Origin: Pseudomonadota bacterium
GTDB lineage: Bacteria; Pseudomonadota; Gammaproteobacteria; Burkholderiales; JAKAFK01
Assembly (NCBI GenBank): GCA_021817985.1
Contig: JAKAFK010000018.1
Span: 1-51,672, forward strand
DNA length: 51,672 nt
Reading direction: 5' to 3'
Shown here: positions 9,833-18,366 of the stretch, in pieces
Layout of the letters: every line of letters starts with the position of its first letter
How positions within the stretch are numbered: the first letter of the stretch is position 1
Translations under genes and position numbers: made by a program
Notes under the pieces: model-generated
What the model was told of the DNA's origin: nothing
The model's input: the letters and a program-made list of their open reading frames with translations, nothing else
The model's database searches: none

Positions 9833-10535
9833 AATCTCCCCAGCGACTGCCATGGGGCTGCAATCGCCCGCCCGGGGCGGGCTCGCCGTTGTCTTTGTCG
9901 GCGGCGCGTCCATTGCCCGACATGACACGGCCGGCGGAAGGCGATGGGTGTGGGCGGCGTGGACGAGCGGGCGCTGTCATGGGTGCCGAGTTCGCATTCG
10001 TCCGTGGGTCGGCGAAATGATCCGGCGCTGCGCAGGGGCGGCGAGGCCTGTCGGAAACGCCCGCTGCAGCCGAAGCCAGGCGGAAGGCGTTCACAAGCCT
10101 ACTGTGCGGGCAGGGACCGCCACACTGCGGCAGCGAATGCCCAGCCCGATGATGACGCATGTCACGCGTGCCCAGAAGATGACGGTGGGCGCCTCTCAGT
10201 GCGTCCGTTTGCGCTGGTCGTATCCGGCAACCCTCAGAAGGGGGTCTGCGGTCCGATGGACATGAACCAGATGCAGTCCCGGGACCGGGATTGGAGAGGG
10301 AGGTCTTCCGATTAGCACCGGGGGAGATGCGCGCAGGGCGTTCCAACGCTCGGGCCGGTGGGAAGCCGGCGAGATTCGAAGACGTTCCGGGTGATCGCAA
10401 AACGAGGCGCCGGTGTGCAAGGCGCTTCGGCGCCGGAGCATGGAGACAAGCCGCGGAGGGGCCAGGGGCGGAGTCGGTCCAGCAGGAAAAGTGTCGGCCC
10501 GGGTGGGCACGCAGGCGATGGAGGCGCCGCCGAAT
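9833..10535. other. 700-base stretch without a supported gene
   Basis: Open frames exist on both strands, but their translations are Arg/Pro/Gly-rich and low in hydrophobic residues, as expected for GC-rich non-coding DNA. None has a convincing ribosome site or recognisable motif. I see no RNA gene, repeat array or mobile element in it. Confidence 0.5.
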
Positions 10536-10994
10536 TCAGGCGCCTTCGCCCGCCAGGAAGGCTTGCCACCAGCGTTTCCGGTTGCCGGGAACAATGCGTT
10601 TGGCCTGGAGTTCGACAGGCGCCGTCAGGCTCATGATCCAGCCCGGCAGCGGGGGGGTCTTGCTGGAGCCGCAGGACGATCCCAGATGGTTGGGATCATA
10701 GATCTTGATGAAGCGCGGAGATTCCAGGTCGTCTGCGTACACGATTCCGCAGTAGTCCTCGCGGTGGTCTCGCCGCAGCAGGCTATCGACGCGCTGGATG
10801 AAGTCGGCAACCTGTTCACCCGTAGCAGGCTGGGTGGGCACATCTTCGCCGACGGCGTAAAGAAACCAGCCGGCGCTCGTGTCGATACGTGGCCAGAACT
10901 GCGCCAACTGCTGCCAGGACAGGAGGCTGTGCAGAAGGCCGTTCAGGCTGCTTTCAAATGAGCCGCTCTGGGCTTGTTCCGAAGGTGGCGACAT
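10536..10994 (-). CDS. Conserved hypothetical protein downstream of dksA
   Basis: I do not recognise a named family. The 152-residue product has protein-like composition: an N-terminal helix (SFESSLNGLLHSLLSWQQL), then WPRIDTSAGWFLYAVGEDV and VDSLLRRDHREDYCGIVYAD. The C-terminal part has FIKIYDPNHLGSSCGSS and LPGWIMSLTAP. The two cysteines are isolated, with no signal peptide or membrane segment. The start is ATG 10994; the frame stays open 25 codons further, but those residues look non-coding. It begins 84 bases after dksA on the same strand, so it probably shares the dksA transcript. Confidence 0.7.
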   Translation of the reverse strand: MSPPSEQAQSGSFESSLNGLLHSLLSWQQLAQFWPRIDTSAGWFLYAVGEDVPTQPATGEQVADFIQRVDSLLRRDHREDYCGIVYADDLESPRFIKIYDPNHLGSSCGSSKTPPLPGWIMSLTAPVELQAKRIVPGNRKRWWQAFLAGEGA

Positions 10995-11078
10995 GATGCT
11001 CGCGAAGTGAAAGTGGGGCGAGTCGTGGCTTTCTGCATGCGTCAGCACACGACCCACCAAGAGGGACACAGGCGTGCT

Positions 11079-11501
11079 TTACTTGGCGACCTGCTTCTCG
11101 CGCAACTCATCCAGCGTCTTGCAGTCGATGCACAAGGTGGCCGTCGGGCGCGCCTCGAGGCGCTTGAGGCCGATTTCGACCCCGCAGCTCTCGCAATAAC
11201 CATAGTCATCGGCGTCGATTTTTGCAATGGTTTCTTCGATCTTCTTGATCAGCTTGCGCTCGCGGTCGCGGTTGCGCAGCTCGAGCGCCATGTCCGACTC
11301 CTGGCTCGCCCGATCGTTGGGATCCGCAAAGATCGTGGCCTCATCCTGCATGGTATGGACCGTGCGATCGATGTCCTGGCTAAGCTCCGCTTTCCAATCC
11401 TCGAGTATCTTGCGAAAATGCTCGCGCTGCGCCGGGCTCATGTATTCTTCGTCGGCTGTCGGGACGTACGGCGTGAACTGTTTATGTAATTCTGCTGTCA
11501 T
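11079..11501 (-). CDS. dksA: RNA polymerase-binding transcription factor DksA
   Basis: DksA inserts a coiled coil into the RNA polymerase secondary channel and, with ppGpp, controls rRNA and amino-acid promoters. The 140-residue protein has the coiled coil (about 25-100) with Asp60 and Asp63 at its tip (FADPNDRAS), the two acidic residues needed for activity in the family. Its zinc finger has Cys103, Cys106, Cys124 and Cys127. The N-terminus is about 10 residues shorter than in Escherichia coli. It has its own strong promoter and is divergent from a HAD phosphatase. Confidence 0.97.
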   Translation of the reverse strand: MTAELHKQFTPYVPTADEEYMSPAQREHFRKILEDWKAELSQDIDRTVHTMQDEATIFADPNDRASQESDMALELRNRDRERKLIKKIEETIAKIDADDYGYCESCGVEIGLKRLEARPTATLCIDCKTLDELREKQVAK

Positions 11502-11537
11502 CTATGGGCATCCTCTGCCGGCCTGGGCAAAACAGCT

Positions 11538-11566
11538 TTAATAGCACAAATGGTGGGCGATGACAA
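11538..11566 (-). promoter_or_regulatory. Sigma-70 promoter of dksA
   Basis: On the reverse strand TTGTCA (11561-11566) and TATTAA (11538-11543) are spaced by exactly 17 bases. They lie 37 bases upstream of the dksA start. Confidence 0.8.
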
Positions 11567-11603
11567 GCATCGTTGACGCGGATCCGATTGATGAGGGAAC
11601 GGA

Positions 11604-12374
11604 ATGTTCGAAGCCTTAATTTTCGATGTGGACGGCACACTGGCCGATACCGAGCGCGACGGACACCGTCTGGCGTTCAATCGGGCGTTTCAGTCATTCG
11701 GCCTGGACTGGGAGTGGGATGTCGGGCTCTATGGCGAGCTCCTGCAAGTGACCGGAGGCAAGGAACGCATGCGCCATTACGTGCAAAGGCATCGGCCGGA
11801 TCTCGCCTCGTCTGATCTCGATGCGCTGATTCCCGCGCTCCACCGGCAGAAGACGCAACACTATACCGAGCATCTGGCACAAGGAGGCATCCCGATGCGC
11901 CCCGGGGTCAGGCGACTGTTGCAGGAGGCGCGTGCGGCGGGCGTGCGTCTGGCGATCGCGACGACCACGACCCCAGACAACGTGAGCGTCTTGCTTCGGT
12001 CCAGCCTCGACCCTTCGGCGGAGGCGTGGTTCGAAGTGATCGGTGCAGGCGACGTGGTCGCGGCAAAGAAGCCCGCGCCCGACATCTATCTGTGGGTGCT
12101 GGAGCGCCTGGGTCTTCCGGCCCATCGCTGCCTTGCGCTCGAGGATTCCGAGAACGGCCTGAGGGCGAGCCGCCGGGCGGGCATCCCCACCGTGGTCACG
12201 ATCAGCGACTACACCCGCGATCAGGACTTCAGCGGCGCTGTCGCCGTGCTCACCGACCTCGGTGATCCGGGCGAGCCGATGACGCAGTTGGCCGGGCCGG
12301 ACCTCGGCCGCGAGTACGTCGACCTTGCGCTGCTTCGGCGCTGGCATGAGGCCGCAGGCGCGGGACCGGCTTAG
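11604..12374 (+). CDS. HAD-superfamily phosphatase, CbbY/phosphoglycolate phosphatase type
   Basis: This is a 256-residue haloacid-dehalogenase-fold hydrolase. Motif I is FDVDGTLADTE (residues 6-16, nucleophile Asp8). A helical cap follows (about 18-90), motif II is in AIATTTT, the motif III lysine is in AAKKPAPDIY, and motif IV is EDSENGL. The pattern fits the CbbY group, which includes xylulose- or phosphoglycolate-type phosphatases linked to CO2 fixation in autotrophs. The true substrate cannot be read from sequence. It starts 102 bases from dksA on the opposite strand, with GAGGGAACGGA before the ATG. Confidence 0.85.
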   Translation: MFEALIFDVDGTLADTERDGHRLAFNRAFQSFGLDWEWDVGLYGELLQVTGGKERMRHYVQRHRPDLASSDLDALIPALHRQKTQHYTEHLAQGGIPMRPGVRRLLQEARAAGVRLAIATTTTPDNVSVLLRSSLDPSAEAWFEVIGAGDVVAAKKPAPDIYLWVLERLGLPAHRCLALEDSENGLRASRRAGIPTVVTISDYTRDQDFSGAVAVLTDLGDPGEPMTQLAGPDLGREYVDLALLRRWHEAAGAGPA

Positions 12375-12393
12375 TCGAACCTTGGCCCCCTGA

Positions 12394-12432
12394 AATAGCC
12401 GAACCTATTGTCTGATTTGGGTCTCGGCTATT
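12394..12432. repeat. 9-bp inverted repeat at the left side of the IS remnant
   Basis: AATAGCCGA (12394-12402) is repeated inverted as TCGGCTATT (12424-12432) in a locally AT-richer patch. It could be part of the left end of the decayed insertion sequence that follows; this is not proven. Confidence 0.35.
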
Positions 12433-12509
12433 CTTATGGCCTTGAACGTACTCTTCTGTTATATCGATATCGTGCTTGCATCTGTGGTGCATAGGATAGA
12501 TATGCGCGC

Positions 12510-12683
12510 ATGTATATTGAGTCCGTGCCCAACCGAAACGCCCCGCCAGCCGTTCTGCTGCGCGAATCCGTTCGCGAGGGGAAGAAGCTCATCGAGCGCA
12601 CGCTCGCCAAATTGTCGGCGGATGTCATCGAGGGACTGCGGTGGAAGTCTTCTCCAGGAACGCGGCCGATCCAGCCACCGTGA
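12510..12683 (+). pseudogene. IS1634-type transposase, N-terminal remnant
   Basis: Reading from ATG 12510 gives MYIESVPNRNAPPAVLLRES, then EGKKLIERTLAKLSADVIEGLR. This is the characteristic N-terminus of IS1634-family transposases (PNRNSPPAILLRES...KRTLANLS...EGLR). After about 46 matching residues the similarity ends, and the frame closes at a TGA after 57 codons. The intact protein is roughly ten times longer, so this is a 5' stub left by deletion. Its right-hand partner is not visible; 12684-12935 holds no recognisable transposase sequence. Confidence 0.75.
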
Positions 12684-12863
12684 CACCCCAGGCGCGCATC
12701 GACAAGGGACCATTCTTCCAGTCCTTGCGGTTCGACGAACGCATCGAGGAAGCGCGTGCCGAGCAGATCTCGTCGGATGCAAAGGTCGCCATGACCACTC
12801 GGCCCACAGCGGTTCAGGACAAGGCCTTCCGCCTCCTGGGGGCGAGCCCGGCATGCACCCGGT

Positions 12864-12896
12864 GGACGACCCTAAAGAACAAAAAAGGGTTCGTCC
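12864..12896. other. Hairpin with one bulge between IS remnant and folD
   Basis: GGACGACCCT (12864-12873) pairs with AGGGTTCGTCC (12886-12896) with one bulged base across an A-rich loop. It may be a leftover IS end or a terminator-like structure; there is no T run. The rest of 12684-12935 shows no supported gene. Confidence 0.35.
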
Positions 12897-12935
12897 AATC
12901 CATGGGTTAGTGTTTGCCGCCTTTCAAAGTTCGGG

Positions 12936-13793
12936 CTAAAGGGGGGCGTGCTGGTCGGCCGCCGCCAGTGTGTTTTGCAGGAGCGTTGCCACCGTCATCG
13001 GCCCGACCCCGCCGGGCACCGGCGTGATCCATGCCGCGCGCCGCGCCGCGACGGCAAAGTCGACATCGCCGCACAGCCGCCCGTCGGGCAGGCGGTTGAT
13101 CCCTACATCGATGACCGTCGCACCTTCGCGGACCCATTCGCCCTGGACCAGATGAGGCTTGCCGACGGCCACCACCAGGATTTCCGCCGCGCGTACGAAG
13201 CCCGCCAGGTCGCGCGTGAATCGGTGCGTCGTGGTCACCGTGCAGCCGGCGAGCAGGAGCTCCAGCCCCATGGGGCGGCCCACCGTATTGGAGGCGCCGA
13301 CGATGACCGCATGCTTGCCTCTGATCTCGGTTGACGTGGACTGAAGAAGGGTCATGACGCCGTGAGGGGTGCAGGGGCGCAGCGTGGGCATGCGCAGCGC
13401 CAGTCGGCCCACGTTGTAGGGATGAAAGCCGTCCACGTCCTTGTCGGGACGGATCCGCTCCACAATGGCCTCGCGGTCGATTTGCGGCGGCAGCGGCATC
13501 TGGACGAGAATGCCGTCGATGGCCGGATCCTCGTTCAGCTGATCGATGAGCGCCAGCAACTCATCCTGCGTCGTGGTTGCGGGAAGATCGCGCGAGACTG
13601 ACCGAACCCCGGTCGTCTCGCAGGCGCGGCGCTTGTTGCGCACGTAAATGACGGATGCCGGATCATCGCCCACGAGAATCACGGCCAGCGCGGGCGCACG
13701 CTTACCTGCTTGCTGCCGGTGCGCGACGCGCTCCTTGATTCGGGAGAGGACTTGGTCGGCAATGGCCTTGCCGTCGATGACGTGGGCAGACAT
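12936..13793 (-). CDS. folD: Bifunctional methylenetetrahydrofolate dehydrogenase/cyclohydrolase
   Basis: FolD interconverts 5,10-methylene- and 10-formyl-tetrahydrofolate using NADP. The 285-residue product (usual 285-290) has the motif [10 protein letters not shown] with the catalytic lysine near residue 56. Other matches are [16 protein letters not shown], the NADP-binding [11 protein letters not shown], and the C-terminal [15 protein letters not shown] 13793 (MSAHVIDGK) is chosen over a 13-codon longer frame because it matches the family start. It diverges from the tRNA cluster. Confidence 0.97.
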   Translation of the reverse strand: MSAHVIDGKAIADQVLSRIKERVAHRQQAGKRAPALAVILVGDDPASVIYVRNKRRACETTGVRSVSRDLPATTTQDELLALIDQLNEDPAIDGILVQMPLPPQIDREAIVERIRPDKDVDGFHPYNVGRLALRMPTLRPCTPHGVMTLLQSTSTEIRGKHAVIVGASNTVGRPMGLELLLAGCTVTTTHRFTRDLAGFVRAAEILVVAVGKPHLVQGEWVREGATVIDVGINRLPDGRLCGDVDFAVAARRAAWITPVPGGVGPMTVATLLQNTLAAADQHAPL

Positions 13794-13858
13794 GTGTTGT
13801 TGGAATGCTCGGGCAAAGCGCCATTTTCGCATTTTTCCCGTGTTTGCCTCAAGGTCAA

Positions 13859-13887
13859 TTGACCTTTAACCGCAGCGACGGTATAGT
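13859..13887 (+). promoter_or_regulatory. Strong promoter of the Pro-Arg-His tRNA cluster
   Basis: TTGACC (13859-13864) and TATAGT (13882-13887) have a 17-base spacer and sit 90 bases upstream of the first tRNA. Confidence 0.8.
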
Positions 13888-13976
13888 AGCATGCTCGATT
13901 CCGGACGGGTCCGAAGGATCCGTTCCACACTGCACCAAGACCTCTTTAAGTAGCGCGGGTCTTGCCGCAACGAGTT

Positions 13977-14053
13977 CGGGGTGTAGCGTAGCCTGGTAGC
14001 GCGCCTGGTTTGGGACCAGGATGTCGGGAGTTCAAATCTCTCCACCCCGACCA
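13977..14053 (+). tRNA. tRNA-Pro (anticodon UGG)
   Basis: The acceptor stem CGGGGTG pairs with CACCCCG, then A and an encoded CCA. The anticodon stem-loop CCTGG-TTTGGGA-CCAGG gives TGG at 14011-14013. The T-loop is TTCAAATCT-like, as in proline tRNAs. Confidence 0.96.
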
Positions 14054-14072
14054 ATGTTCAGCGGGTTGAGTG

Positions 14073-14149
14073 GTGCCCGTAGCTCAACCGGATAGAGCAC
14101 CAGCCTTCTAAGCTGGGGGTTACAGGTTCGATCCCTGTCGGGCACGCCA
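14073..14149 (+). tRNA. tRNA-Arg (anticodon UCU)
   Basis: GTGCCCG pairs with CGGGCAC, followed by G and CCA. The anticodon loop CTTCTAA between CCAGC and GCTGG gives TCT at 14107-14109. The T-arm has GGTTCGATCC. Confidence 0.96.
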
Positions 14150-14222
14150 GTCAATGGCGTCGGCACGGGCAAGACGCTCCCCGGCGGCTTATGGTGCTTG
14201 CAAGTAGCGTTGTGTTATCGGC

Positions 14223-14299
14223 GGTGGCCGTAGCTCAGTTGGTAGAGTCCCGGATTGTGATTCCGGTTGTCGTGGGTTCGAGTCCCATCGGCCACCCCA
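14223..14299 (+). tRNA. tRNA-His (anticodon GUG)
   Basis: The acceptor is GTGGCCG with CGGCCAC. The extra 5' G (14223) lies opposite C73 (14296), the histidine identity pair, and CCA is encoded. The anticodon loop carries GTG and the T-arm has GGTTCGAGTCC. It ends the three-tRNA cluster; no clear T-run terminator follows. Confidence 0.96.
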
Positions 14300-14613
14300 A
14301 AAAACAAGAAATACAGGCAGCCCCACTCGAACATTTCGAGTTTCCCGCCTTCGGGTTGCCCCTGCAATTCCTTGCCTCGTCCGCTTGTCTTTCTCCGATT
14401 GGCTGAGTCGTGCTGATGGCGAGACCTCGCTCTCGCGAGGCGCGTTCGGACGCCTTTCCCTACGCCCCGGAACGGACGGCCGACGTCCGGTGCCTCCCGA
14501 TGAAAATTTCCCCGGCCGGGCGCCGGGACAGCGTTCATACTTAAACAGGGTGTATGGAGAGTCGGGATGAGTGGTGCACAACCGACGCGGCATGATTCGC
14601 AAAGGAGACTGTC
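14300..14613. other. Spacer between tRNA cluster and glsB-like gene
   Basis: No gene is supported here. A short perfect hairpin, CTCGAA-cat-TTCGAG, lies near 14326-14340, flanked by GGCAGCCC and GGGTTGCC, and could end the tRNA transcript. I see nothing else. Confidence 0.4.
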
Positions 14614-14859
14614 ATGGCGCTTTTGTGGTTCATTCTGATCGGCCTCGTTGCCGGCTGGCTGGCCGGCGTCCTGGTCAAGGGGGGCGGTTTCGGCGCTCTG
14701 GGAGACATCATCGTCGGCGTCATCGGCGCGCTCATCGGGGGATACGTGTTCAGCGCCCTCGGCGCGTTCCCGGGCGGCGGGCTATTGGGCAGCCTGATCG
14801 TCGCGACCGTGGGAGCGGTCATCCTGATCGTCCTCTTGCGGCTCGTGGCCAGGATCTGA
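14614..14859 (+). CDS. GlsB/YeaQ/YmgE-family small membrane protein
   Basis: This 81-residue, three-helix inner-membrane protein has the signature GLVAGWLAGVLVKGGGFG, then GDIIVGVIGALIGGYVF and a third hydrophobic helix, and ends in Arg-Ile. The family is annotated as transglycosylase-associated protein, but no enzymatic role is established; in other bacteria members respond to stress. The ATG follows AAAGGAGACTGTC, a strong ribosome site. It stands alone between the tRNAs and a GGDEF gene. Confidence 0.9.
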   Translation: MALLWFILIGLVAGWLAGVLVKGGGFGALGDIIVGVIGALIGGYVFSALGAFPGGGLLGSLIVATVGAVILIVLLRLVARI

Positions 14860-14937
14860 GCATGGGGCGCATTACCGAAGGGCGGCGAAATCGGCATTGA
14901 TCGTCCGGCGCCGTTCCTTCCCCTCCTTCCTAAGAAA

Positions 14938-15002
14938 GTGCCCGTGCTCGCGGGCACGCGACAACCAAATCGATAGGTTGTGCGCAAGAAGCGTATTACA
15001 AT
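14938..15002 (+). promoter_or_regulatory. Hairpin and operator-like dyad upstream of the CBS-PAS-GGDEF gene
   Basis: GTGCCCG (14938-14944) pairs with CGGGCAC (14951-14957) and could terminate the upstream gene weakly. Next comes an inverted repeat, ACAACC (14961-14966) with GGTTGT (14976-14981), then a -10-like TACAAT (14997-15002). The dyad covers the -35 zone, so a repressor or activator site is plausible. Confidence 0.4.
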
Positions 15003-15062
15003 AAGGTCAATTGAAGCGACGCCGCTGATGGCCTGTCGCCGTCCGATCACTCTCGGTCCAAC

Positions 15063-16763
15063 ATGAGTTCACACGATCTAGCCGTTGCCCGCATCATGCA
15101 CACGGATCTCCTGACGTGCGCGCCGAATCTCGCGGTGGCCGATGCCGCCTTGCGCATGAAGGAGGCCCATTGCAGTTCCATCCTGGTCGTGGAGAACGGG
15201 CAGGCGGTTGGCATTTGGACCGAGCGCGACGCCGTCAAGATGGATTTCTCGTCCCCCCAAGTGTTCGAGCAGCCCATCGCTGCCGTGATGAGCACTCCGG
15301 TGCGTACCCTGACGGCGACGGCGAGCGTCGGGGAGGCGGCCGTCGTCTTCCAGACGGACCGAATTCGCCACCTGTTGGTCGTCGACGCGCAGGGGAGGCA
15401 ACGGGGCATCATTTCGCAGACCGATGTTGTGCGTGCGCAGGGGATCGAATTCTACGTGATGCTGCGCAGCATCGAATCGGTCATGGAGCCGATCGGACTT
15501 TCCGTTCCGGCCGAGCGCAATCTCTCGGAAGTGATCGGCGACATGCGCCGGCGCGGGCTCGATGCGGTGCTGGTGGAGGAGTCTGACGGGACGCTGGGCA
15601 TCCTGACGGAGCGGGATGTGGTGAGCCTGATCGGCCGGAAATCGTGGAACCTCTCCGTCGGCGAGGCGGCAAGCAAGCCGCTGCTGACTTTGTCCGGCAG
15701 CGACAGCGTTTATCGGGCGAGCAAGATTTTCTCCAACAAGAAGATTCGGCATTTGGGCGTGACCGACGCGACGGGCAAGGTGCGCGGGCTGATCAGCTAC
15801 GCGAATGTGCTCGCGTCGGTGGCCCATGAGTATGTGACCGAACTCCACGAGGCGTTGCGGGAACAACAGCAGAAGCTCAATCAATTCGAGCATCGCTTGC
15901 GGCTTGCCGACCGGTTCTTTGAAACCATGTCCGAGGCCCTCATGGTGACCGATGCCGCGGGGAATATCGAGTCGGTCAACCCGGCGTTCACCGCTATTAC
16001 CGGCTATGAACTGCATGAGGTGGTGGGACAAAAGCCGAGCGTCTTGCGCTCCGGCCGTCATGAGGCGACCTTCTACAGCGACATGTGGGCAACGCTCACA
16101 CGCGAAGGGCGCTGGCAAGGGGAGGTCTGGAATCGGCGCAAGACCGGCGAGATCTATCCGGAGTGGCTATCCATCAGCGCCGTGCGCAACCCCCAGGACG
16201 TCGTCACGAACTACGTGGCGATCTTCTCCGACATTACCGAACGCAAGGCGGGAGAAGAAAAGGTCCGCTATCTGGCCTATCACGATGCGCTCACTGGGCT
16301 CCCGAACCGCACGTTGTTCATGGAGCACGTGCGGCATGCGTTGAGCCGCGCACGCCGCAACCGCAAGCTCGTCGCCTTGATGTTCGTTGACCTCGACTCG
16401 TTCAAGGCGATCAACGACGCGTTCGGGCACGACGCGGGCGACCGTTTCCTGGTGTCTATCGCGAAAACCCTGCAAGCCGCCTTGCGGGAGGATGACACCG
16501 TGGCGCGCCTCGGCGGAGACGAGTTCGCGGCGGTCCTCGAGGACGTGGCCGACCAGGCGGCGGTCGAAAAGGTGGCGGCGAAAGTGCTGAAGGCCATTTC
16601 TCGTCCCGTCGAGCTGGCCGGGCAACGGGTGGGCTCGGCCGCCAGCATCGGGATCAGCCTTTATCCGTCGGATGCTGATTCCGTCGAAAGCCTGCTCAAG
16701 CACGCGGATACGGCGATGTATAGCGCAAAAAGAGACGGCAAAGGCTGCTACCGGGTATTCTGA
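15063..16763 (+). CDS. CBS-CBS-PAS-GGDEF signalling protein (probable diguanylate cyclase)
   Basis: The 566-residue cytoplasmic protein has four CBS motifs (two Bateman modules, about 1-125 and 130-255) and a short coiled linker (VTELHEALREQQQKLNQFEH). A PAS domain follows (about 285-400; MVTDAAGNIESVNPAFTAIT), then a GGDEF domain (about 405-566). The active-site motif GGDEF is intact at 484-488, and an RxxD inhibitory site (Arg475, Asp478) lies five residues before it, so c-di-GMP synthesis with product inhibition is expected. CBS modules usually bind adenine nucleotides, suggesting energy-state input. It has no membrane segment. Confidence 0.93.
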   Translation: MSSHDLAVARIMHTDLLTCAPNLAVADAALRMKEAHCSSILVVENGQAVGIWTERDAVKMDFSSPQVFEQPIAAVMSTPVRTLTATASVGEAAVVFQTDRIRHLLVVDAQGRQRGIISQTDVVRAQGIEFYVMLRSIESVMEPIGLSVPAERNLSEVIGDMRRRGLDAVLVEESDGTLGILTERDVVSLIGRKSWNLSVGEAASKPLLTLSGSDSVYRASKIFSNKKIRHLGVTDATGKVRGLISYANVLASVAHEYVTELHEALREQQQKLNQFEHRLRLADRFFETMSEALMVTDAAGNIESVNPAFTAITGYELHEVVGQKPSVLRSGRHEATFYSDMWATLTREGRWQGEVWNRRKTGEIYPEWLSISAVRNPQDVVTNYVAIFSDITERKAGEEKVRYLAYHDALTGLPNRTLFMEHVRHALSRARRNRKLVALMFVDLDSFKAINDAFGHDAGDRFLVSIAKTLQAALREDDTVARLGGDEFAAVLEDVADQAAVEKVAAKVLKAISRPVELAGQRVGSAASIGISLYPSDADSVESLLKHADTAMYSAKRDGKGCYRVF

Positions 16764-16782
16764 GGTGCAGGTTCGCCCGGCC

Positions 16783-17394
16783 TCATGCGGGGCGGGATGT
16801 TCCGTCACGGTCCGCCGGCCGCGGGTCGCCGCCGGGAGGGGCGCTGGGGAAGGATACGCGCGAGTTGTACCGGAAGGACATGAGCACATGGCCGCCCATG
16901 AAGGTCCACATGAGATAGGCCGCGTCGTAGTGGAGGTGCTCGACGGCCATCGTGGCCGCAGTCCCACCTCCATCCGGTGCGAGTCCGTAAAAGAGGATGA
17001 GGCCCGTCACCGCCATGAACGACCCCGTCAACAGCCCCAATCCATGCACCGCGCCAGCCAGATTGTCCATGCGCTTGGGCGTGCCGAAGTAGCGGAAGGT
17101 CGCGAAGAGCTTCAGTTCGCGCCAAACGGCGCTTCGGCGCTTCGTATGAAACCACGGGAACAGGTTGGACATCCCGTTGCTTGCGCGCCCGGCCAATTGC
17201 CACGACCAATGAATGGCCAGAACGATGGCGAGAAAGACCCCGATCATGCGATGAATGGCGAACAGGTGATGGCCGATGCTATCCACCGGCACGCCCACCC
17301 GTGGGGCCTGCATCATCAGGCCGACCAGGAGTTGCGTGCTGACCCCGGCGGCAAAGCCGCCGTGCAGCCATAGGGTCACGCGGTCGTATCGCAT
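16783..17394 (-). CDS. Cytochrome b561-like membrane protein
   Basis: The 203-residue protein has four probable transmembrane helices and family-like histidines. Residues include His11 in WLHGGF, His42/His43/His48 in GHHLFAIHRM, His62 in AIHWSW, plus AVHGLG and GGHVLM further on, which are candidates for binding two b hemes. It belongs to the broad cytochrome b561/Ni-hydrogenase b-type group, which moves electrons between quinol and periplasmic or membrane partners. Its start is only four bases after the stop of the upstream Sel1 gene, so both are one transcript. Confidence 0.85.
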   Translation of the reverse strand: MRYDRVTLWLHGGFAAGVSTQLLVGLMMQAPRVGVPVDSIGHHLFAIHRMIGVFLAIVLAIHWSWQLAGRASNGMSNLFPWFHTKRRSAVWRELKLFATFRYFGTPKRMDNLAGAVHGLGLLTGSFMAVTGLILFYGLAPDGGGTAATMAVEHLHYDAAYLMWTFMGGHVLMSFRYNSRVSFPSAPPGGDPRPADRDGTSRPA

Positions 17395-17397
17395 CGG

Positions 17398-18234
17398 CTA
17401 CGACCTCGGCACCTTCGCCGCGACGAGCCTGGCCTGCGCCTGGGCCCGGACGATTTCCCCGCTGGACATTCGCCGGGCCAGGATCTTCATGTTGTCGACC
17501 GCGAGGTGGTTGCCCCCATCGGCGGCGAGGCTGAACCATTGGTAAGCGCCGACCCGGTCTCGGGCCACGCCTTTGCCCGTCAGGTACATGAGGCCCAGGT
17601 TGTACTCCGCACCGGCACGTCCTTCCTCCGCGCCCGCCTCGCCGATCGGTTTCGAGATATGAAACCACATCACTTGGGCGTTATCGAAGGGGACGCCCTC
17701 GGTGGCGTCGTAGATGAAGCGTGGACTGAACCCCGCGTTGTGCGGCTCGGTGGCGGCTTTTTGATACCACCGTGCGGCCGTGGCATAGTCGCGGGGAACG
17801 CCTTGCCCGTTCTGGTACAGCAGGCCGAGGTAGAAATCGGGTTGCGCATCCCCGCGTCCCGCCGCCCGTGCAAACCATTTGGCGGCTTCGGCCATGTTTT
17901 GTTTGGTGCCTTGTCCGTTTCCGTACAGCACGCCGAGGCAAAAGGCCCCTCGCGGATCGTTGAGCTGCGCGGCGCGGTGAAACCATTTGAATGCCGCGGT
18001 GTAGCTCTGGTGTGCCGGACCGGCTCCGAGATAGTAAAGCGTGCCCAGGGCGGTGTCCGCTTGGGCATCGTGGTTCTGGCCGAGCACCAGGAGCTGGATC
18101 AGGGCTTGCGCGTTGCCGTTGTAGGCTGCCATCTCGAGCGCGGTGGCGGACGGTGCATGCGCGTCGGCGAGCGCGCCGGCGCCCCAGAGCAAAGAAAATA
18201 TGCCCACAAGCGGTGCGAATAGCTTTTTGTGCAT
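17398..18234 (-). CDS. Exported Sel1-repeat (TPR-like) protein
   Basis: The 278-residue protein starts with a signal peptide (KKLFAPLVGIFSLLWGAGALA). Several Sel1-like repeats follow, seen as LGTLYYLGAG, LGVLYGNGQGTKQNMAEAAKWFARAA, LGLLYQNGQGVPRDYATAARWYQKAA and LGLMYLTGKGVARDRVGAYQWFSLAA (each shown in part). Such solenoids are periplasmic protein-interaction scaffolds. An insertion (about 165-200) breaks the regular repeat spacing. The coupling to the cytochrome b561-like gene suggests it may hold or recruit a partner for that membrane protein (inference). Confidence 0.88.
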   Translation of the reverse strand: MHKKLFAPLVGIFSLLWGAGALADAHAPSATALEMAAYNGNAQALIQLLVLGQNHDAQADTALGTLYYLGAGPAHQSYTAAFKWFHRAAQLNDPRGAFCLGVLYGNGQGTKQNMAEAAKWFARAAGRGDAQPDFYLGLLYQNGQGVPRDYATAARWYQKAATEPHNAGFSPRFIYDATEGVPFDNAQVMWFHISKPIGEAGAEEGRAGAEYNLGLMYLTGKGVARDRVGAYQWFSLAADGGNHLAVDNMKILARRMSSGEIVRAQAQARLVAAKVPRS

Positions 18235-18366
18235 TGCCTTGCGGCCTCCTTCTGACAGAACGGTCGATTATGCCATAACTCACTATCTGGGCGCGCCTGT
18301 GCGGCGGCCGGTGTCCCGTTGCTCGCGGCGAGAACCGCCGGTCCGGCCGGAGGCGATGGAGGGGCC

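Noticed and set aside
7448-9928. 826-codon reverse frame opposite pnp
   Set aside because: It is the antisense of pnp; His/Arg-rich composition without motifs, as expected from GC-rich codon bias on the other strand.
9833-10400. Overlapping forward (9813-10265) and reverse (9831-10400) open frames after pnp
   Set aside because: Neither has a ribosome site or protein-like composition; one begins inside the pnp terminator.
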